Part shown: positions 15,938-24,517 of the stretch, piece after piece
Position numbering within the stretch: the first letter of the stretch is position 1
How the letters are laid out: every line of letters begins with the position of its first letter
Assembly: GCA_002729235.1 (NCBI GenBank)
Contig: PBTY01000033.1
Span: forward strand, 27,701-75,408
DNA length: 47,708 bases
Source of the DNA: Rickettsiales bacterium
GTDB lineage: Bacteria; Bacteroidota; Bacteroidia; Cytophagales; Cyclobacteriaceae
Reading direction: 5' to 3'
The notes under the pieces: generated by a model
The model's input: only the letters and a program-made list of their open reading frames with translations
Told to the model about the DNA's origin: nothing
Databases searched by the model: none
Made by a program: the position numbers and the translations under genes

Positions 15938-15986
15938 CTTGTTGGTCTTCCATGAAGCTACGCTCATGACAGGTGTGACCAACAAG
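15938..15986 (+). other. Intergenic two-tier hairpin
   Basis: CTTGTTGGTC (15938-15947) is an exact complement of GACCAACAAG (15977-15986). Inside, CATGA-A-GC (15951-15958) pairs with GCTCATG (15962-15968) around a TAC loop with one bulged A. It lies 22 bp after the lipoprotein stop. No T-run follows (CTATTTGG), so a terminator role is doubtful; a processed RNA, an operator or a small palindromic repeat are alternatives. The rest of 15916-16082 shows nothing else clear. Confidence 0.55.
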
Positions 15987-16082
15987 CTATTTGGAGCTAG
16001 CGATATTAGATCTTTCGGCGGACAACACCAACAAAGGGGAGGTTCCCTAAATCAGAAATGAATTATATTTAGCATTTCGACT

Positions 16083-17225
16083 ATGCCATTTACCAGCAAC
16101 CCTGTCTACGTTTTTACAATTCTTTGCCTGATCATCCTGCTAGCTATTTATGCGGCCAAGACCAAATGGGGAAAACAATTGGGTGCAGCATTGCTGGCCA
16201 TTCTATTCACGGCAGTTGTTGCCAATTTGAAAATTATTCCTTCTGCCTCTAATAGCATTGAATTATACAGCGGCATATTCACTTACCTGGCACCACTTTC
16301 TATTTTTTATCTGTTGCTAAACGTAAATCTCAGGTCCATTAAACAAGCCGGATTTCCTATGATAGGATTGTTTCTGATTGGATCAGCTGCCACCACTTTC
16401 GGAATACTGGCCTCATGGTATATCATCCAACCAGAAAGAGTTCTGGGTAATGATGCCAACATCATTGCAGGAATGCTAACAGGGACTTACACCGGCGGAA
16501 GTGTTAATTTCAATGCTGTGGCACTGGAATATAATTTTCAAGAGAATGGGATACTTTATGCAGGCACCATTGCTGTTGACAATGTATTAACTACACTTTG
16601 GATATTGGTTACACTTGCTATCCCAACTTTGATGAATCGTATTTGGAAGGAAAAAATCAAAAATACTTCAACCGCAGAAACACAACACACTAAACATCCA
16701 GAAGATGAAGCTATCGATTTACAATCACTAGCCTGGTTGGCCTTTTTGGGAGTAGGATCTTTCTTCATTTCGGAAAAAATCTCTGAATACATCCCTGAAA
16801 TTCCTTCCATTCTTACATTATCTACCATCGGGATCATCTTGGCACAGTTCAAATTCGTTGCCAATCTCAAAGGAAGTCATAATCTTGGTTGGTATATGGT
16901 ACTCTTATTCCTGGCTGTCATTGGTGCTTATTGTGAAATCGGTGCTGTGGAGCAGCTCAAGGAAGTTGGTTGGACTCTTTTCCTATTTACAGCACTAGCC
17001 GTATTAATTCATGGAGTTGTCACAATCCTTATCGGAGGATTGGTTTATAGAGATTGGGACATGATAGCCATTACAAGTCAAGCAAATATTGGTGGTGGCA
17101 CCACGGCTATCGCATTGGCAGAAACTTTTCACCGCAAAGAATTAATACTACCAGCTATTCTGGTAGGTACGCTAGGAAATGCAATTGGCAGTTATCTTGG
17201 TTTCTTGGTGGTGTACTTGCTTTAA
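16083..17225 (+). CDS. DUF819 family membrane protein
   Basis: A 380-residue integral membrane protein with about ten hydrophobic segments in two halves separated by a charged cytoplasmic loop near residues 190-215 (KNTSTAETQHTKHPEDEAID). Conserved family patterns include GTYTGGSVNFNAVALEYNF followed by AVDNVLTTLWILV, and in the second half SQANIGGGTTAIALAETF and GTLGNAIGSYLGF. The glycine-rich matched motifs in both halves suggest an inverted-repeat transporter fold. Substrate is not established for this family. It converges with the histidine kinase gene, whose stop is only 8 bp away, so the two transcripts probably overlap. Confidence 0.92.
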   Translation: MPFTSNPVYVFTILCLIILLAIYAAKTKWGKQLGAALLAILFTAVVANLKIIPSASNSIELYSGIFTYLAPLSIFYLLLNVNLRSIKQAGFPMIGLFLIGSAATTFGILASWYIIQPERVLGNDANIIAGMLTGTYTGGSVNFNAVALEYNFQENGILYAGTIAVDNVLTTLWILVTLAIPTLMNRIWKEKIKNTSTAETQHTKHPEDEAIDLQSLAWLAFLGVGSFFISEKISEYIPEIPSILTLSTIGIILAQFKFVANLKGSHNLGWYMVLLFLAVIGAYCEIGAVEQLKEVGWTLFLFTALAVLIHGVVTILIGGLVYRDWDMIAITSQANIGGGTTAIALAETFHRKELILPAILVGTLGNAIGSYLGFLVVYLL

Positions 17226-17233
17226 TAAATTGA

Positions 17234-19471
17234 TCAAATACCCTCAAATGGAATTCTAATATCCAAAACGGTCTCTTTATCAGGTATGGAATTAACATCC
17301 ATTGTACCACCCATGTTTTTTACTCTATTGCTGATGCCATTGAGCCCGAAACCGAGTTGCTTTTTGCATATACCAACACCATTATCCTCTATTCTCATTT
17401 GGATAAATTGGCCGACTTGCTTTAATGAAATTTTGGATTGTGTGGCTTTAGCGTGTTTCAAGATGTTATTCACGCCCTCCTGAGCTATTCGATAAAGTCC
17501 AATCTCTGTTGTGATTGGTAGCTGCTGAAAGTTACTAAGATGATTTTCAAACGAAATTTGAGTATTGGTGTCTTCATATTGCTTAACAAGCCCCTCCAAT
17601 GCTCCTCTTAAACCATCTTCAACAATTTCAGGTGGGACCAGATCATGAGAAATGGATCGTGCCTGTTGGATAGTCTCTTTCAATAGGTCAGTGCCACCTT
17701 TTAATATCTGCACATTCCTTTCACTCATTGCATCGGCATCCAACGAGTTTAGGTGCATCAATATAGCAATCAGCGATTGTTGAAGACTATCATGAATCAA
17801 CTGTGCAATTCTTTTCCGCTCCCCTACCTGCGTTTGATAGGTATTTTCCTGAAGTTCTTTTTTGGTCAATAATATTTCGGTCACATCCTGTGCAGTACCA
17901 AACAGCCGAATAACTTTTCCAGAATCGTCTTTTTCTGCAAAGCCAAATTCTTCAATGACCCGTTCATCCCCTTGTGGTGTTACTATCCGATATTTAACAT
18001 TAAAAGGCTCTCCGGTTTCCTGCGTATTCAAACTTGCCCTTCTGGCATTCTCACGATCTTCAGGGACTATCAAACTCAGAAAAGAACCATGTGTCTCTAT
18101 GTATTGGTTATCAATCCCAAAAACATCGTACAGAGCATTTGACCAAATCAGTCGATCATTCCTGAAATCATAACTCCAGTTACCCATTTTAGAATATTTC
18201 TGGGCTTCGTTTAGTAGCTTTTCACTTTCACGTAATTCCTCTTCTGCAATTAGACGCTCTGTGACATCCTGGATGTGGGTATCCCAGATCATATCTCCAT
18301 TTGCTTGACGCATAGGCTTCCCTACTCCTCGCAACCACATCATTTGCCCGTTTGGGTGGTGATAGCGCCATTCGTCAACCCACGGCTTCATTGTCTCTTT
18401 AGACCTTAGGACAGACTGTTGTACCCTTGCAATGTCTCGCTTATCAATATGATCCCAAATCAGGTTTAAATCCGCAATAACTTCCTCTGCGGTGAACCCC
18501 CAAATATCAATAACTCCTGTATTAACAACCTGTGCCCAATCTTTACCATCAACATCCAGATGGTATCTAAACACTACTCCAGGCACATTATCAGTGATCG
18601 CCTGGTAAAGAACATCCTTCTTCTTTCTTTCGGAAATATCCACATGGGTCCCTGTCATAATTAAAGGTCGACCATCCTCCGTCCACTCCTGTACCTTACC
18701 ACGATCATTGATCCACACCTCATGTCCCTTTTTGTGAATCATCCGAAGTTCTACGTTGTAAAAATCACTGTCTTTACTAAAGCATTTGTTCAACTCTTCT
18801 TCAGAGATATGTCGATCATCTGGATGAACCAACTGGTACCAGGTATCTATCGAGATCGGCTCCAATTCATGTTGTTGATAACCAATAATTTCAAACCACC
18901 ATTTATTGAAATGTACTTCTCCCGTCTGCACATGCCATACCCATGTACCAATTCTACTCGCATCCAACACGTCTTTTAAACCGGAATATTGAGCACATTT
19001 CTGGGTCATTTCGCATCTGATAATCCTCTTTTGGACTAATTGTGCTGTTTGAAATGAGAGTGATTTTAGGACATCAATCACGTTAGGAGAAATTGAACTT
19101 ATTGAGCTATTCACCAAGCCTAACATCCCAACACATTGCTCTTCAATAAAAATAGGAAAAGCATCTAAAGTAAAATCTTCAATCTCTTCGACGAATTTTA
19201 TTGAACTGTTATGAGTCTGTTGATTGTCTAGGTGAGTGACTTCCATAAATTGAGGCAACTGTCTCACAGAAAGCTGATGTGATTTGATGCCTCTTCTAGA
19301 TTTTAAATGATGAGTCTCCTCTCCAAAGAAAGAAATAAATCCTATTGTCGTATTTGCTATAGATAATGCGATATCAAGTAAATTCTCAAAATCATTCTCA
19401 GCAACATCATCAAAAAGTCCTAGTGAGCTCAATGAAATACCTGCAGGTTGGGTTGTAATAATCGGAACCAT
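17234..19471 (-). CDS. GAF/PAS hybrid sensor histidine kinase (NarL-type)
   Basis: A 745-residue soluble kinase without membrane segments. Domains: GAF at about 20-150; three PAS/PAC units at about 165-282, 288-407 and 420-535, each ending in a PAC-type strand such as GTHVDISERK, THIQDVTERL, GTAQDVTEIL; HisKA_3 dimerisation helix with ERKRIAQLIHDSLQQ, phospho-acceptor His560; and a C-terminal HATPase_c with EGVNNILKHAKA and EDNGVGI plus FGLNGISNRV. The HisKA_3 class normally pairs with LuxR-type response regulators, but none is adjacent, so it is an orphan. The GAF domain may sense a small ligand or redox state; no heme-binding motif is evident. Confidence 0.95.
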   Translation of the reverse strand: MVPIITTQPAGISLSSLGLFDDVAENDFENLLDIALSIANTTIGFISFFGEETHHLKSRRGIKSHQLSVRQLPQFMEVTHLDNQQTHNSSIKFVEEIEDFTLDAFPIFIEEQCVGMLGLVNSSISSISPNVIDVLKSLSFQTAQLVQKRIIRCEMTQKCAQYSGLKDVLDASRIGTWVWHVQTGEVHFNKWWFEIIGYQQHELEPISIDTWYQLVHPDDRHISEEELNKCFSKDSDFYNVELRMIHKKGHEVWINDRGKVQEWTEDGRPLIMTGTHVDISERKKKDVLYQAITDNVPGVVFRYHLDVDGKDWAQVVNTGVIDIWGFTAEEVIADLNLIWDHIDKRDIARVQQSVLRSKETMKPWVDEWRYHHPNGQMMWLRGVGKPMRQANGDMIWDTHIQDVTERLIAEEELRESEKLLNEAQKYSKMGNWSYDFRNDRLIWSNALYDVFGIDNQYIETHGSFLSLIVPEDRENARRASLNTQETGEPFNVKYRIVTPQGDERVIEEFGFAEKDDSGKVIRLFGTAQDVTEILLTKKELQENTYQTQVGERKRIAQLIHDSLQQSLIAILMHLNSLDADAMSERNVQILKGGTDLLKETIQQARSISHDLVPPEIVEDGLRGALEGLVKQYEDTNTQISFENHLSNFQQLPITTEIGLYRIAQEGVNNILKHAKATQSKISLKQVGQFIQMRIEDNGVGICKKQLGFGLNGISNRVKNMGGTMDVNSIPDKETVLDIRIPFEGI

Positions 19472-19646
19472 TCACTTCAATTTAGTAGAAACCAGAGGAT
19501 TCCTTAAACAGGCGTAATGGCTTTTTCGATGAATGGAATGGATACAATTTGCCCCACATTTATGTCATAAACACCGTCTTGACTGTCTCCATTTAAAGAT
19601 TTTTGATACCACCTATCGAAATCTATTCTCTATTCCGATCGCCTGT

Positions 19647-19701
19647 GCTTAATTTTCTATACTGGCAAATTCAACACCTATAGACAAACGTATGATTAAG
19701 C
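19647..19701 (+). promoter_or_regulatory. Inverted repeat enclosing the amidase start codon
   Basis: GCTTAAT (19647-19653) is an exact complement of ATTAAGC (19695-19701), the bases directly after the ATG (19692-19694). Inside, CTATA (19657-19661) pairs with TATAG (19679-19683). The stems are short, so chance cannot be excluded, but the position matches stronger cases at 9631 and 11670. The rest of the 220-bp divergent gap (19472-19691) shows no other clear site. Confidence 0.4.
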
Positions 19702-21338
19702 GAATTTTACCCATCCTATGTATAGCCTTAGTGGCTTGCAAACAAGAACCTAAAACCATTATTGAGCCATGGGTTCCCTATGACCAATCAGGAGAACTTG
19801 TTGCGAATGCAGAGCATACCTCTAAAAGAATGCAGTATAAGCTCATTCAGAGCAAAGTGTCTGACAAGAATGATCTTTGGGATCAAATACAACCTCAAAT
19901 ACGCTATTTCGGATCAGAAGATTATGAAGCACTGAAGCCACTCATCCTGGATCTGGACATTCCGACTCTTCAATCTCATGTCAAAGAAGGCAAACTAACT
20001 TATGAGCAATTGACTCAATGGTACCTCTATAGAATTGCTAAATACGAGAACGATTCAGCAACTTATCTCAACAATATCCTGGCAATCAACCCAAAAGCAG
20101 TGGCCGAAGCCAGAGAGTGTGATGCGAATAAATCCACAGCAGACCATCCACTTTATGGAATGCCTGTATTATTAAAAGACAATGTTAATTTCGCTGGATT
20201 ACCAACGACCGCCGGGACCTATTTATTAAGAGGCAACGATGCTGCCGATGCATTTATCGTGGACAGAATTCAGGATAAAGGTGGAATCATTCTTGGAAAA
20301 ACCTCCCTTAGTGAATGGGCCAACTTCTTATGCCTTGGTTGTCCTAATGGTTACAATGCAGTAGGCGGACAGACGCTTAACCCATATGGCCGCAAAGTAT
20401 TTGACACTGGTGGGTCCAGTTCTGGAAGTGGATCAGCTATCGCTGCCAACTATGCAGTGGCAGCGATTGGCACAGAAACTTCGGGATCGATTCTATCCCC
20501 TTCGAGTCAGGGTTCATTGGTGGGATTAAAACCCACAACCGGAAGACTGAGCAGAAGTGGTATTGTACCACTATCAAGCACCCTGGACACTCCTGGCCCC
20601 ATGACTAAAAGTGTTATTGACAATGCGATATTTATGTCCGCTTTGACCGGCGAAGATTCTGCGGATCCAGCTACTGTTGGTAATCCAGAGCCACCTATCT
20701 ACTGGAAAGATGTAAAGTCCGGAACTTTGGAAGGCAAGCGGTTTGGAGTGAATAAGCAGTTTTTAGAAGACTCTATTTATACACTCACGGTCAAGAAAAT
20801 AGAATCACTAGGAGGTATTATGATCGAATTTGAACCAGCAGAAATGGACTGGACAGGATTCAGTGATCTATTGAACGCCGATATGAGAATTGACCTTCCA
20901 AACTATCTTGATCAATACGCCTCAGACTCGATTACTATCCGATCAATCGAAGAGATTGTCGCCTATAATTACGAGGATTCTGCTATGAGAATACCGTACG
21001 GACAAGGTCGATTTGAACGAATCCTAACTACCAATATTAGTGAGGAAGGATTAGACTCGCTCAGAACAAAACTGAGGGTGGCAGGTAAAAACTTTTTTGA
21101 ATCTGCATTTGCTCCGGCTGAATTGGATTTCGTATTATCTATTAACAACTGGAATGCAGGTAATGCGGCAGCTGCCAATTACCCTTGCCTGACGATTCCC
21201 ATGGGATACAAAGAATCTGGTGAACCAATCAATTTGACTTTCATTAGTAGACCTTTCAAGGAAGACGAATTGCTAAAGGTAGCCTACGCATTCGAACAAG
21301 CTACTCAGGTAAGAAAGATGCCTGAAGCCTATCAATAA
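19692..21338 (+). CDS. Lipoprotein amidase (amidase signature family)
   Basis: A 548-residue protein with lipobox LVAC (Cys16), so it is exported and lipidated. The amidase signature triad is present: Lys162 in GMPVLLKDNVNF, the cis-Ser in DTGGSSSGSGSAIAANYAVA (Ser243 most likely), and nucleophile Ser266 in GTETSGSILSPSSQGSLVGL. These enzymes hydrolyse amide bonds (amides, acyl-amides or peptide amides); surface lipoprotein versions occur in many Bacteroidota, with unknown substrate. No GatB/C partner is nearby and the signal sequence rules out a GatA role. It starts divergent to the histidine kinase and precedes an EamA exporter. Confidence 0.94.
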   Translation: MIKRILPILCIALVACKQEPKTIIEPWVPYDQSGELVANAEHTSKRMQYKLIQSKVSDKNDLWDQIQPQIRYFGSEDYEALKPLILDLDIPTLQSHVKEGKLTYEQLTQWYLYRIAKYENDSATYLNNILAINPKAVAEARECDANKSTADHPLYGMPVLLKDNVNFAGLPTTAGTYLLRGNDAADAFIVDRIQDKGGIILGKTSLSEWANFLCLGCPNGYNAVGGQTLNPYGRKVFDTGGSSSGSGSAIAANYAVAAIGTETSGSILSPSSQGSLVGLKPTTGRLSRSGIVPLSSTLDTPGPMTKSVIDNAIFMSALTGEDSADPATVGNPEPPIYWKDVKSGTLEGKRFGVNKQFLEDSIYTLTVKKIESLGGIMIEFEPAEMDWTGFSDLLNADMRIDLPNYLDQYASDSITIRSIEEIVAYNYEDSAMRIPYGQGRFERILTTNISEEGLDSLRTKLRVAGKNFFESAFAPAELDFVLSINNWNAGNAAAANYPCLTIPMGYKESGEPINLTFISRPFKEDELLKVAYAFEQATQVRKMPEAYQ

Positions 21339-21354
21339 AACATTAAATGGACAA

Positions 21355-21379
21355 CAAAGGAATGTTCGAGCTACCTTTG
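21355..21379 (+). promoter_or_regulatory. 6-bp inverted repeat upstream of the EamA gene
   Basis: CAAAGG (21355-21360) pairs with CCTTTG (21374-21379); the second arm ends 7 nt before the ATG at 21387. Short enough to be chance; listed because of its position. Confidence 0.3.
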
Positions 21380-21386
21380 CTGACCG

Positions 21387-22253
21387 ATGAATCAAAACCA
21401 ATCTTCTCATTTTCTTCAGTTCGGTCTGGCTATTGCCATTATGTCAACTTCAGGGACACTTGGCAGGTATATTGAGTTGCCTCCTCCTGCAATAATTTGG
21501 ATTCGTTGTGTCATTGGAAGTATTGCGCTATTACTAGTGATGAAGGCTTTTAAGCTGGATCTAACCATCAATACCCGGAAAGGGTTCTGGTTCATCGTTC
21601 TTGGAGGAATACTGCTAGGAGCACACTGGGTCACCTATTTTTATGCGCTGCAACTCTCAACAGTGGCCATAGGAATGCTGTCTCTTTTTACCTATCCAGT
21701 CATCACTGCGTTCCTGGAGCCACTGATACTGAAAACAAGATTTCAAGCTTCAACTATCATTTTAGCGATCATTTCATTAGTTGGAGTATCTTTTCTGGTT
21801 CCCGAGCTCACATTAGAAAATGAATATACAGTGGGTATTTTGATCGGTGTGATCTCAGCATTTTGTTACTCTTTTCGAAATATTCTGTTGAAAAAACAAA
21901 TCGCTGGACAGTCTGGAATGTCCCTGATGTTCTATCAGCTATTAGTCATTTCTGTTCTTGGTTGGCCAATGCTTTGGATTGGTGAGGTGACACCTACCAA
22001 CATTGTCATGAATTGGAAAGGCTTACTTATTTTGGGTCTATTTACAACGGCTACCGGACACACTTTATTTACATTCAGCTTCAAGCATTTTTCTGTGAGC
22101 ACGGTCAGCATATTGAGTGCCCTTACTCCTCTACTGGGAACGTTTTACGGATACCTCTTCTTATCGGAGGTCCCTGCGGGAAAAACGATGATCGGTGGAG
22201 CATTGATCTTTAGCACCGTGATTGCAGAAAGTTATAAATCGATTAAAAAATAA
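21387..22253 (+). CDS. EamA/DMT family transporter
   Basis: A 288-residue inner-membrane protein with ten hydrophobic segments arranged as two EamA repeats, about 5-138 and 150-286. Family-like signatures include the proline-rich cross between helices in the first repeat (ELPPPAIIWIRCVIGSIALL), GAHWVTYFYALQLSTVAIG, and in the second repeat FTTATGHTLFTFSFKHFSVS and the closing LLGTFYGYLFLSEVP. Members export metabolites such as amino acids; substrate is not predictable. It is 48 bp after the amidase and may be co-transcribed. It converges with the oxidoreductase gene 23 bp downstream. Confidence 0.93.
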   Translation: MNQNQSSHFLQFGLAIAIMSTSGTLGRYIELPPPAIIWIRCVIGSIALLLVMKAFKLDLTINTRKGFWFIVLGGILLGAHWVTYFYALQLSTVAIGMLSLFTYPVITAFLEPLILKTRFQASTIILAIISLVGVSFLVPELTLENEYTVGILIGVISAFCYSFRNILLKKQIAGQSGMSLMFYQLLVISVLGWPMLWIGEVTPTNIVMNWKGLLILGLFTTATGHTLFTFSFKHFSVSTVSILSALTPLLGTFYGYLFLSEVPAGKTMIGGALIFSTVIAESYKSIKK

Positions 22254-22276
22254 AACTGCTACCCACTCTACTCCGA

Positions 22277-23371
22277 TTAACCAATTTCTATTCTAACACC
22301 CTTCTTAACTGATTCATACACCACCTCAACTACTCGAATATCTCGAAGCCCTTCCTCACCTGGAACAATCACGGAGGACTTATTCATTATAGCCAAAGCA
22401 TCGTCATCCATCTGCCTCGCCTGTTCATTTTCTATGGGAGTATTGAGCTTCTTTCCATCACTCGTTGTGCCTTTGATTCCGTTATAAGCTTGAAAAGGCG
22501 ATAATCCATACCATCCATTATCGCAATTAACTTTTAGCTCGTTAAGGTTCGCTCCAAAACTAGTCTTACAATCCGCCATGACTCCACTCGGAAACTCTAG
22601 TTTAAAAGTCGTCGTTTCATCTACTTCAGAATAAATCTCTGGTCTAGTTGTACTCGAAGTAGCTGTAACTGCAATTGGCTCTTCACCGGTTACATAACGA
22701 GCTGCATTGAGTGAATAAACACCCATATCATACATGGCACCACCACCCATCGCTTTCTGAAGTTTCCAGTGATTGGTACTGCCATTGTAAAAACCTGCCT
22801 CAGCTGTTAGGTCTTTAATTTCACCATATGGTTTCGTTTTGGACCACTGAATTAACTTCTGCGTATTAGGCTCATGCTGCATCCGATAACCAATGGATAA
22901 GTAGCGTTTATTTTGATTACAGGCATCTATGATGGATTGACACTCAGCAACCGTTCTAGCCATAGGCTTCTCGCACCAAACATGCTTACCTGCATTGGCT
23001 GCTTTGATGGCATACTCAGCATGCATGGAGTTTGGCAAAACAATATAGATCACATCTATCGCGTCATTATTGGCAATCTGATCCATGTTGTCATAATTAT
23101 AGACATTCTGATCTTTGATGCCATATTTCCTCTGCCAAACAGGAATTTTAGATGGACTGCCAGTCACAACCCCTCTTAACTCACAGTGATTGGTCAACTG
23201 CAAGGTAGGCGCTAGCAAATCAGTGCTGTAATATCCAAGACCAACCAATGCTACACCTAGCTTCTTTTTCTGAGGGATTATAATGTTAGCGAAAGAACTA
23301 GCAGGCAATGCTGCCACTGCAGAGGCTGCAGCTACTTTTGCAATAAAATCACGTCGTTTAAGCTTATCCAT
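22277..23371 (-). CDS. Gfo/Idh/MocA family oxidoreductase, Tat-exported
   Basis: A 364-residue protein. The N-terminus carries a twin-arginine signal (KRRDFIAKVAAASAVAALPA). The Rossmann domain follows (GVALVGLGYYSTDLLAPTLQ), with the conserved lysine motif CEKPMART near residue 135 and a C-terminal alpha/beta domain (GGGAMYDMGVYSLNAARYVTG). It resembles glucose-fructose oxidoreductase, which keeps NADP(H) bound and is exported folded by Tat. The sugar substrate is unknown. Upstream lies a DinB-fold gene in the same direction; a 10-bp hairpin with a GAAA loop sits directly against this start codon. Confidence 0.94.
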   Translation of the reverse strand: MDKLKRRDFIAKVAAASAVAALPASSFANIIIPQKKKLGVALVGLGYYSTDLLAPTLQLTNHCELRGVVTGSPSKIPVWQRKYGIKDQNVYNYDNMDQIANNDAIDVIYIVLPNSMHAEYAIKAANAGKHVWCEKPMARTVAECQSIIDACNQNKRYLSIGYRMQHEPNTQKLIQWSKTKPYGEIKDLTAEAGFYNGSTNHWKLQKAMGGGAMYDMGVYSLNAARYVTGEEPIAVTATSSTTRPEIYSEVDETTTFKLEFPSGVMADCKTSFGANLNELKVNCDNGWYGLSPFQAYNGIKGTTSDGKKLNTPIENEQARQMDDDALAIMNKSSVIVPGEEGLRDIRVVEVVYESVKKGVRIEIG

Positions 23372-23394
23372 AACTTGAGGTTTCCCTCAAGTTA
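23371..23394 (-). promoter_or_regulatory. 10-bp GAAA-capped hairpin abutting the oxidoreductase start
   Basis: On the minus strand TAACTTGAGG, loop GAAA, CCTCAAGTTA, a perfect 10-bp stem with a GNRA tetraloop. The last A of the 3' arm is the A of the ATG. The hairpin lies 12 bp after the upstream gene's stop. No U-run follows, so it is not a standard terminator. In mRNA it would be a very stable structure directly against the initiation codon. Confidence 0.65.
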
Positions 23395-23406
23395 CAAATT
23401 ATCAAA

Positions 23407-23979
23407 TCAGTTTTTAACCTTTCCAGTGAATACACTCACGTTGGAGGTAAATGGATTGCCTGAAGACCTTCTAAAACTCACTATCTGCCCAACATGCCAC
23501 AGGGCATCAGAAATAGGTCCATTGATCTGGTTCCAAAATGGATAGGTAGTGTTTGAATTTTCAAACTCAATGATCAACTCAGATAACTGTACTTCTCCAG
23601 ACTTCAAAATAGTACTCGCCTCCTCAAGTTTCAGAAGAGTTGCCTTTCTCAACTCCTCAAAAGAATAATCCGCAACATCAACCGAAGATTGAACTTTCTC
23701 CTGAGTGGTACAGAGTAAAAAATTGGCTAATCCATGAATATGCTCAAGGGTTTCTCGAGCGGTTCGCGCATCTTCATTTGGCTTATAGGATAGATCTTCC
23801 TCTCTCAAACCATCAGTAGCCCAATAGTATCTGAAACCTAAACCATCCACCATTCTTGCAGCAACCGTCTCTGGTGTAAACTCCGATGAATATTCGGGAA
23901 TTTCACGATATGGCAAATCTTCTTGAGCAATTAGATAGTGGGCAAAAAATATCAGTGCAACTACTACAATATATTTCAT
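23407..23979 (-). CDS. Exported DinB-fold protein
   Basis: A 190-residue protein with a Sec signal (VVVALIFFAHYLIAQ). The four-helix DinB/YfiT-like fold is suggested by the metal-ligand histidines: His80/His82 in TARETLEHIHGLANF and His162 in DALWHVGQIVSFRR, the usual positions for a metal-binding DinB protein. DinB-like proteins often act as thiol-dependent transferases or hydrolases, but exported versions are uncharacterised. It is upstream of the Tat-exported oxidoreductase, with 35 bp between. A palindrome TTCATATGAA (23975-23984) covers its start codon. Confidence 0.85.
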   Translation of the reverse strand: MKYIVVVALIFFAHYLIAQEDLPYREIPEYSSEFTPETVAARMVDGLGFRYYWATDGLREEDLSYKPNEDARTARETLEHIHGLANFLLCTTQEKVQSSVDVADYSFEELRKATLLKLEEASTILKSGEVQLSELIIEFENSNTTYPFWNQINGPISDALWHVGQIVSFRRSSGNPFTSNVSVFTGKVKN

Positions 23980-24090
23980 ATGAATTCAAGTTTCAGATAA
24001 TAATGACTGTTTTGATGCACAAATCGATGCGCTTTTTACATGAATGGCGACCATTATGAGAAAATTATTCTTGATATGAGACAATATTTT

Positions 24091-24110
24091 CCTCAAAACA
24101 GAGTTTGAGG
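24091..24110 (+). other. 7-bp stem-loop upstream of the small membrane protein
   Basis: CCTCAAA (24091-24097) pairs with TTTGAGG (24104-24110) around a 6-nt loop, followed by CCATTTTC. It lies 68 bp before the start of the 48-residue membrane protein in a divergent region. It may be a leader hairpin or an operator. TTTGAGGC recurs after that gene (24397-24404). Confidence 0.4.
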
Positions 24111-24177
24111 CCATTTTCGGAGGTTGGCAAGGTGATTGGCATAAGACAAGCATACTCAAAACTTAAACATACACATT

Positions 24178-24324
24178 ATGAGAGGCTTACTTTATATTAT
24201 CGCAATCATCCTTGTCATCGGATGGTTATTAGGATTTTTTGTTTACAGTGCTGGTTCACTAATTCACGCACTACTTGTAATAGCAGTGATCGCTTTACTT
24301 ATAGGCGTGATTAAACGAGCCTAG
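24178..24324 (+). CDS. lmo0937-like small membrane protein
   Basis: A 48-residue protein from the ATG at 24178 to the TAG at 24322-24324. It is almost all hydrophobic: two membrane segments, MRGLLYIIAIILVIGWLLGF and a second from HALLVIAVIALLIGVI, joined by a short polar turn (VYSAGSLIH), with a basic end (KRA). This matches the short two-helix proteins named after lmo0937, often linked to stress responses in diverse bacteria. It stands alone between two ~190-bp gaps. Role unknown. It is easily missed because of its length. Confidence 0.85.
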   Translation: MRGLLYIIAIILVIGWLLGFFVYSAGSLIHALLVIAVIALLIGVIKRA

Positions 24325-24517
24325 ATATATAGATTACCTCAAGGCATCTGTACTAAAATAATTTTCTTGGTCGAATCTTATAATTAACACAGGTGTTTTG
24401 AGGCTATCACCCTCCCTAAATTCTCATGAGCTTTTTCACCATTTTTTTGAGCCAAAGAGAAAAATGATTTTTTGGTTTTAGCTGGACTTTTGTTTCAGAA
24501 CTTTAAAATCAATAATC

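Noticed and set aside
15938-15986. Hairpin resembling an attC site or insertion-sequence end.
   Set aside because: Outer arms are in the wrong orientation for the attC consensus (GTTGGTC first, GACCAAC last), and there is no transposase or target duplication.
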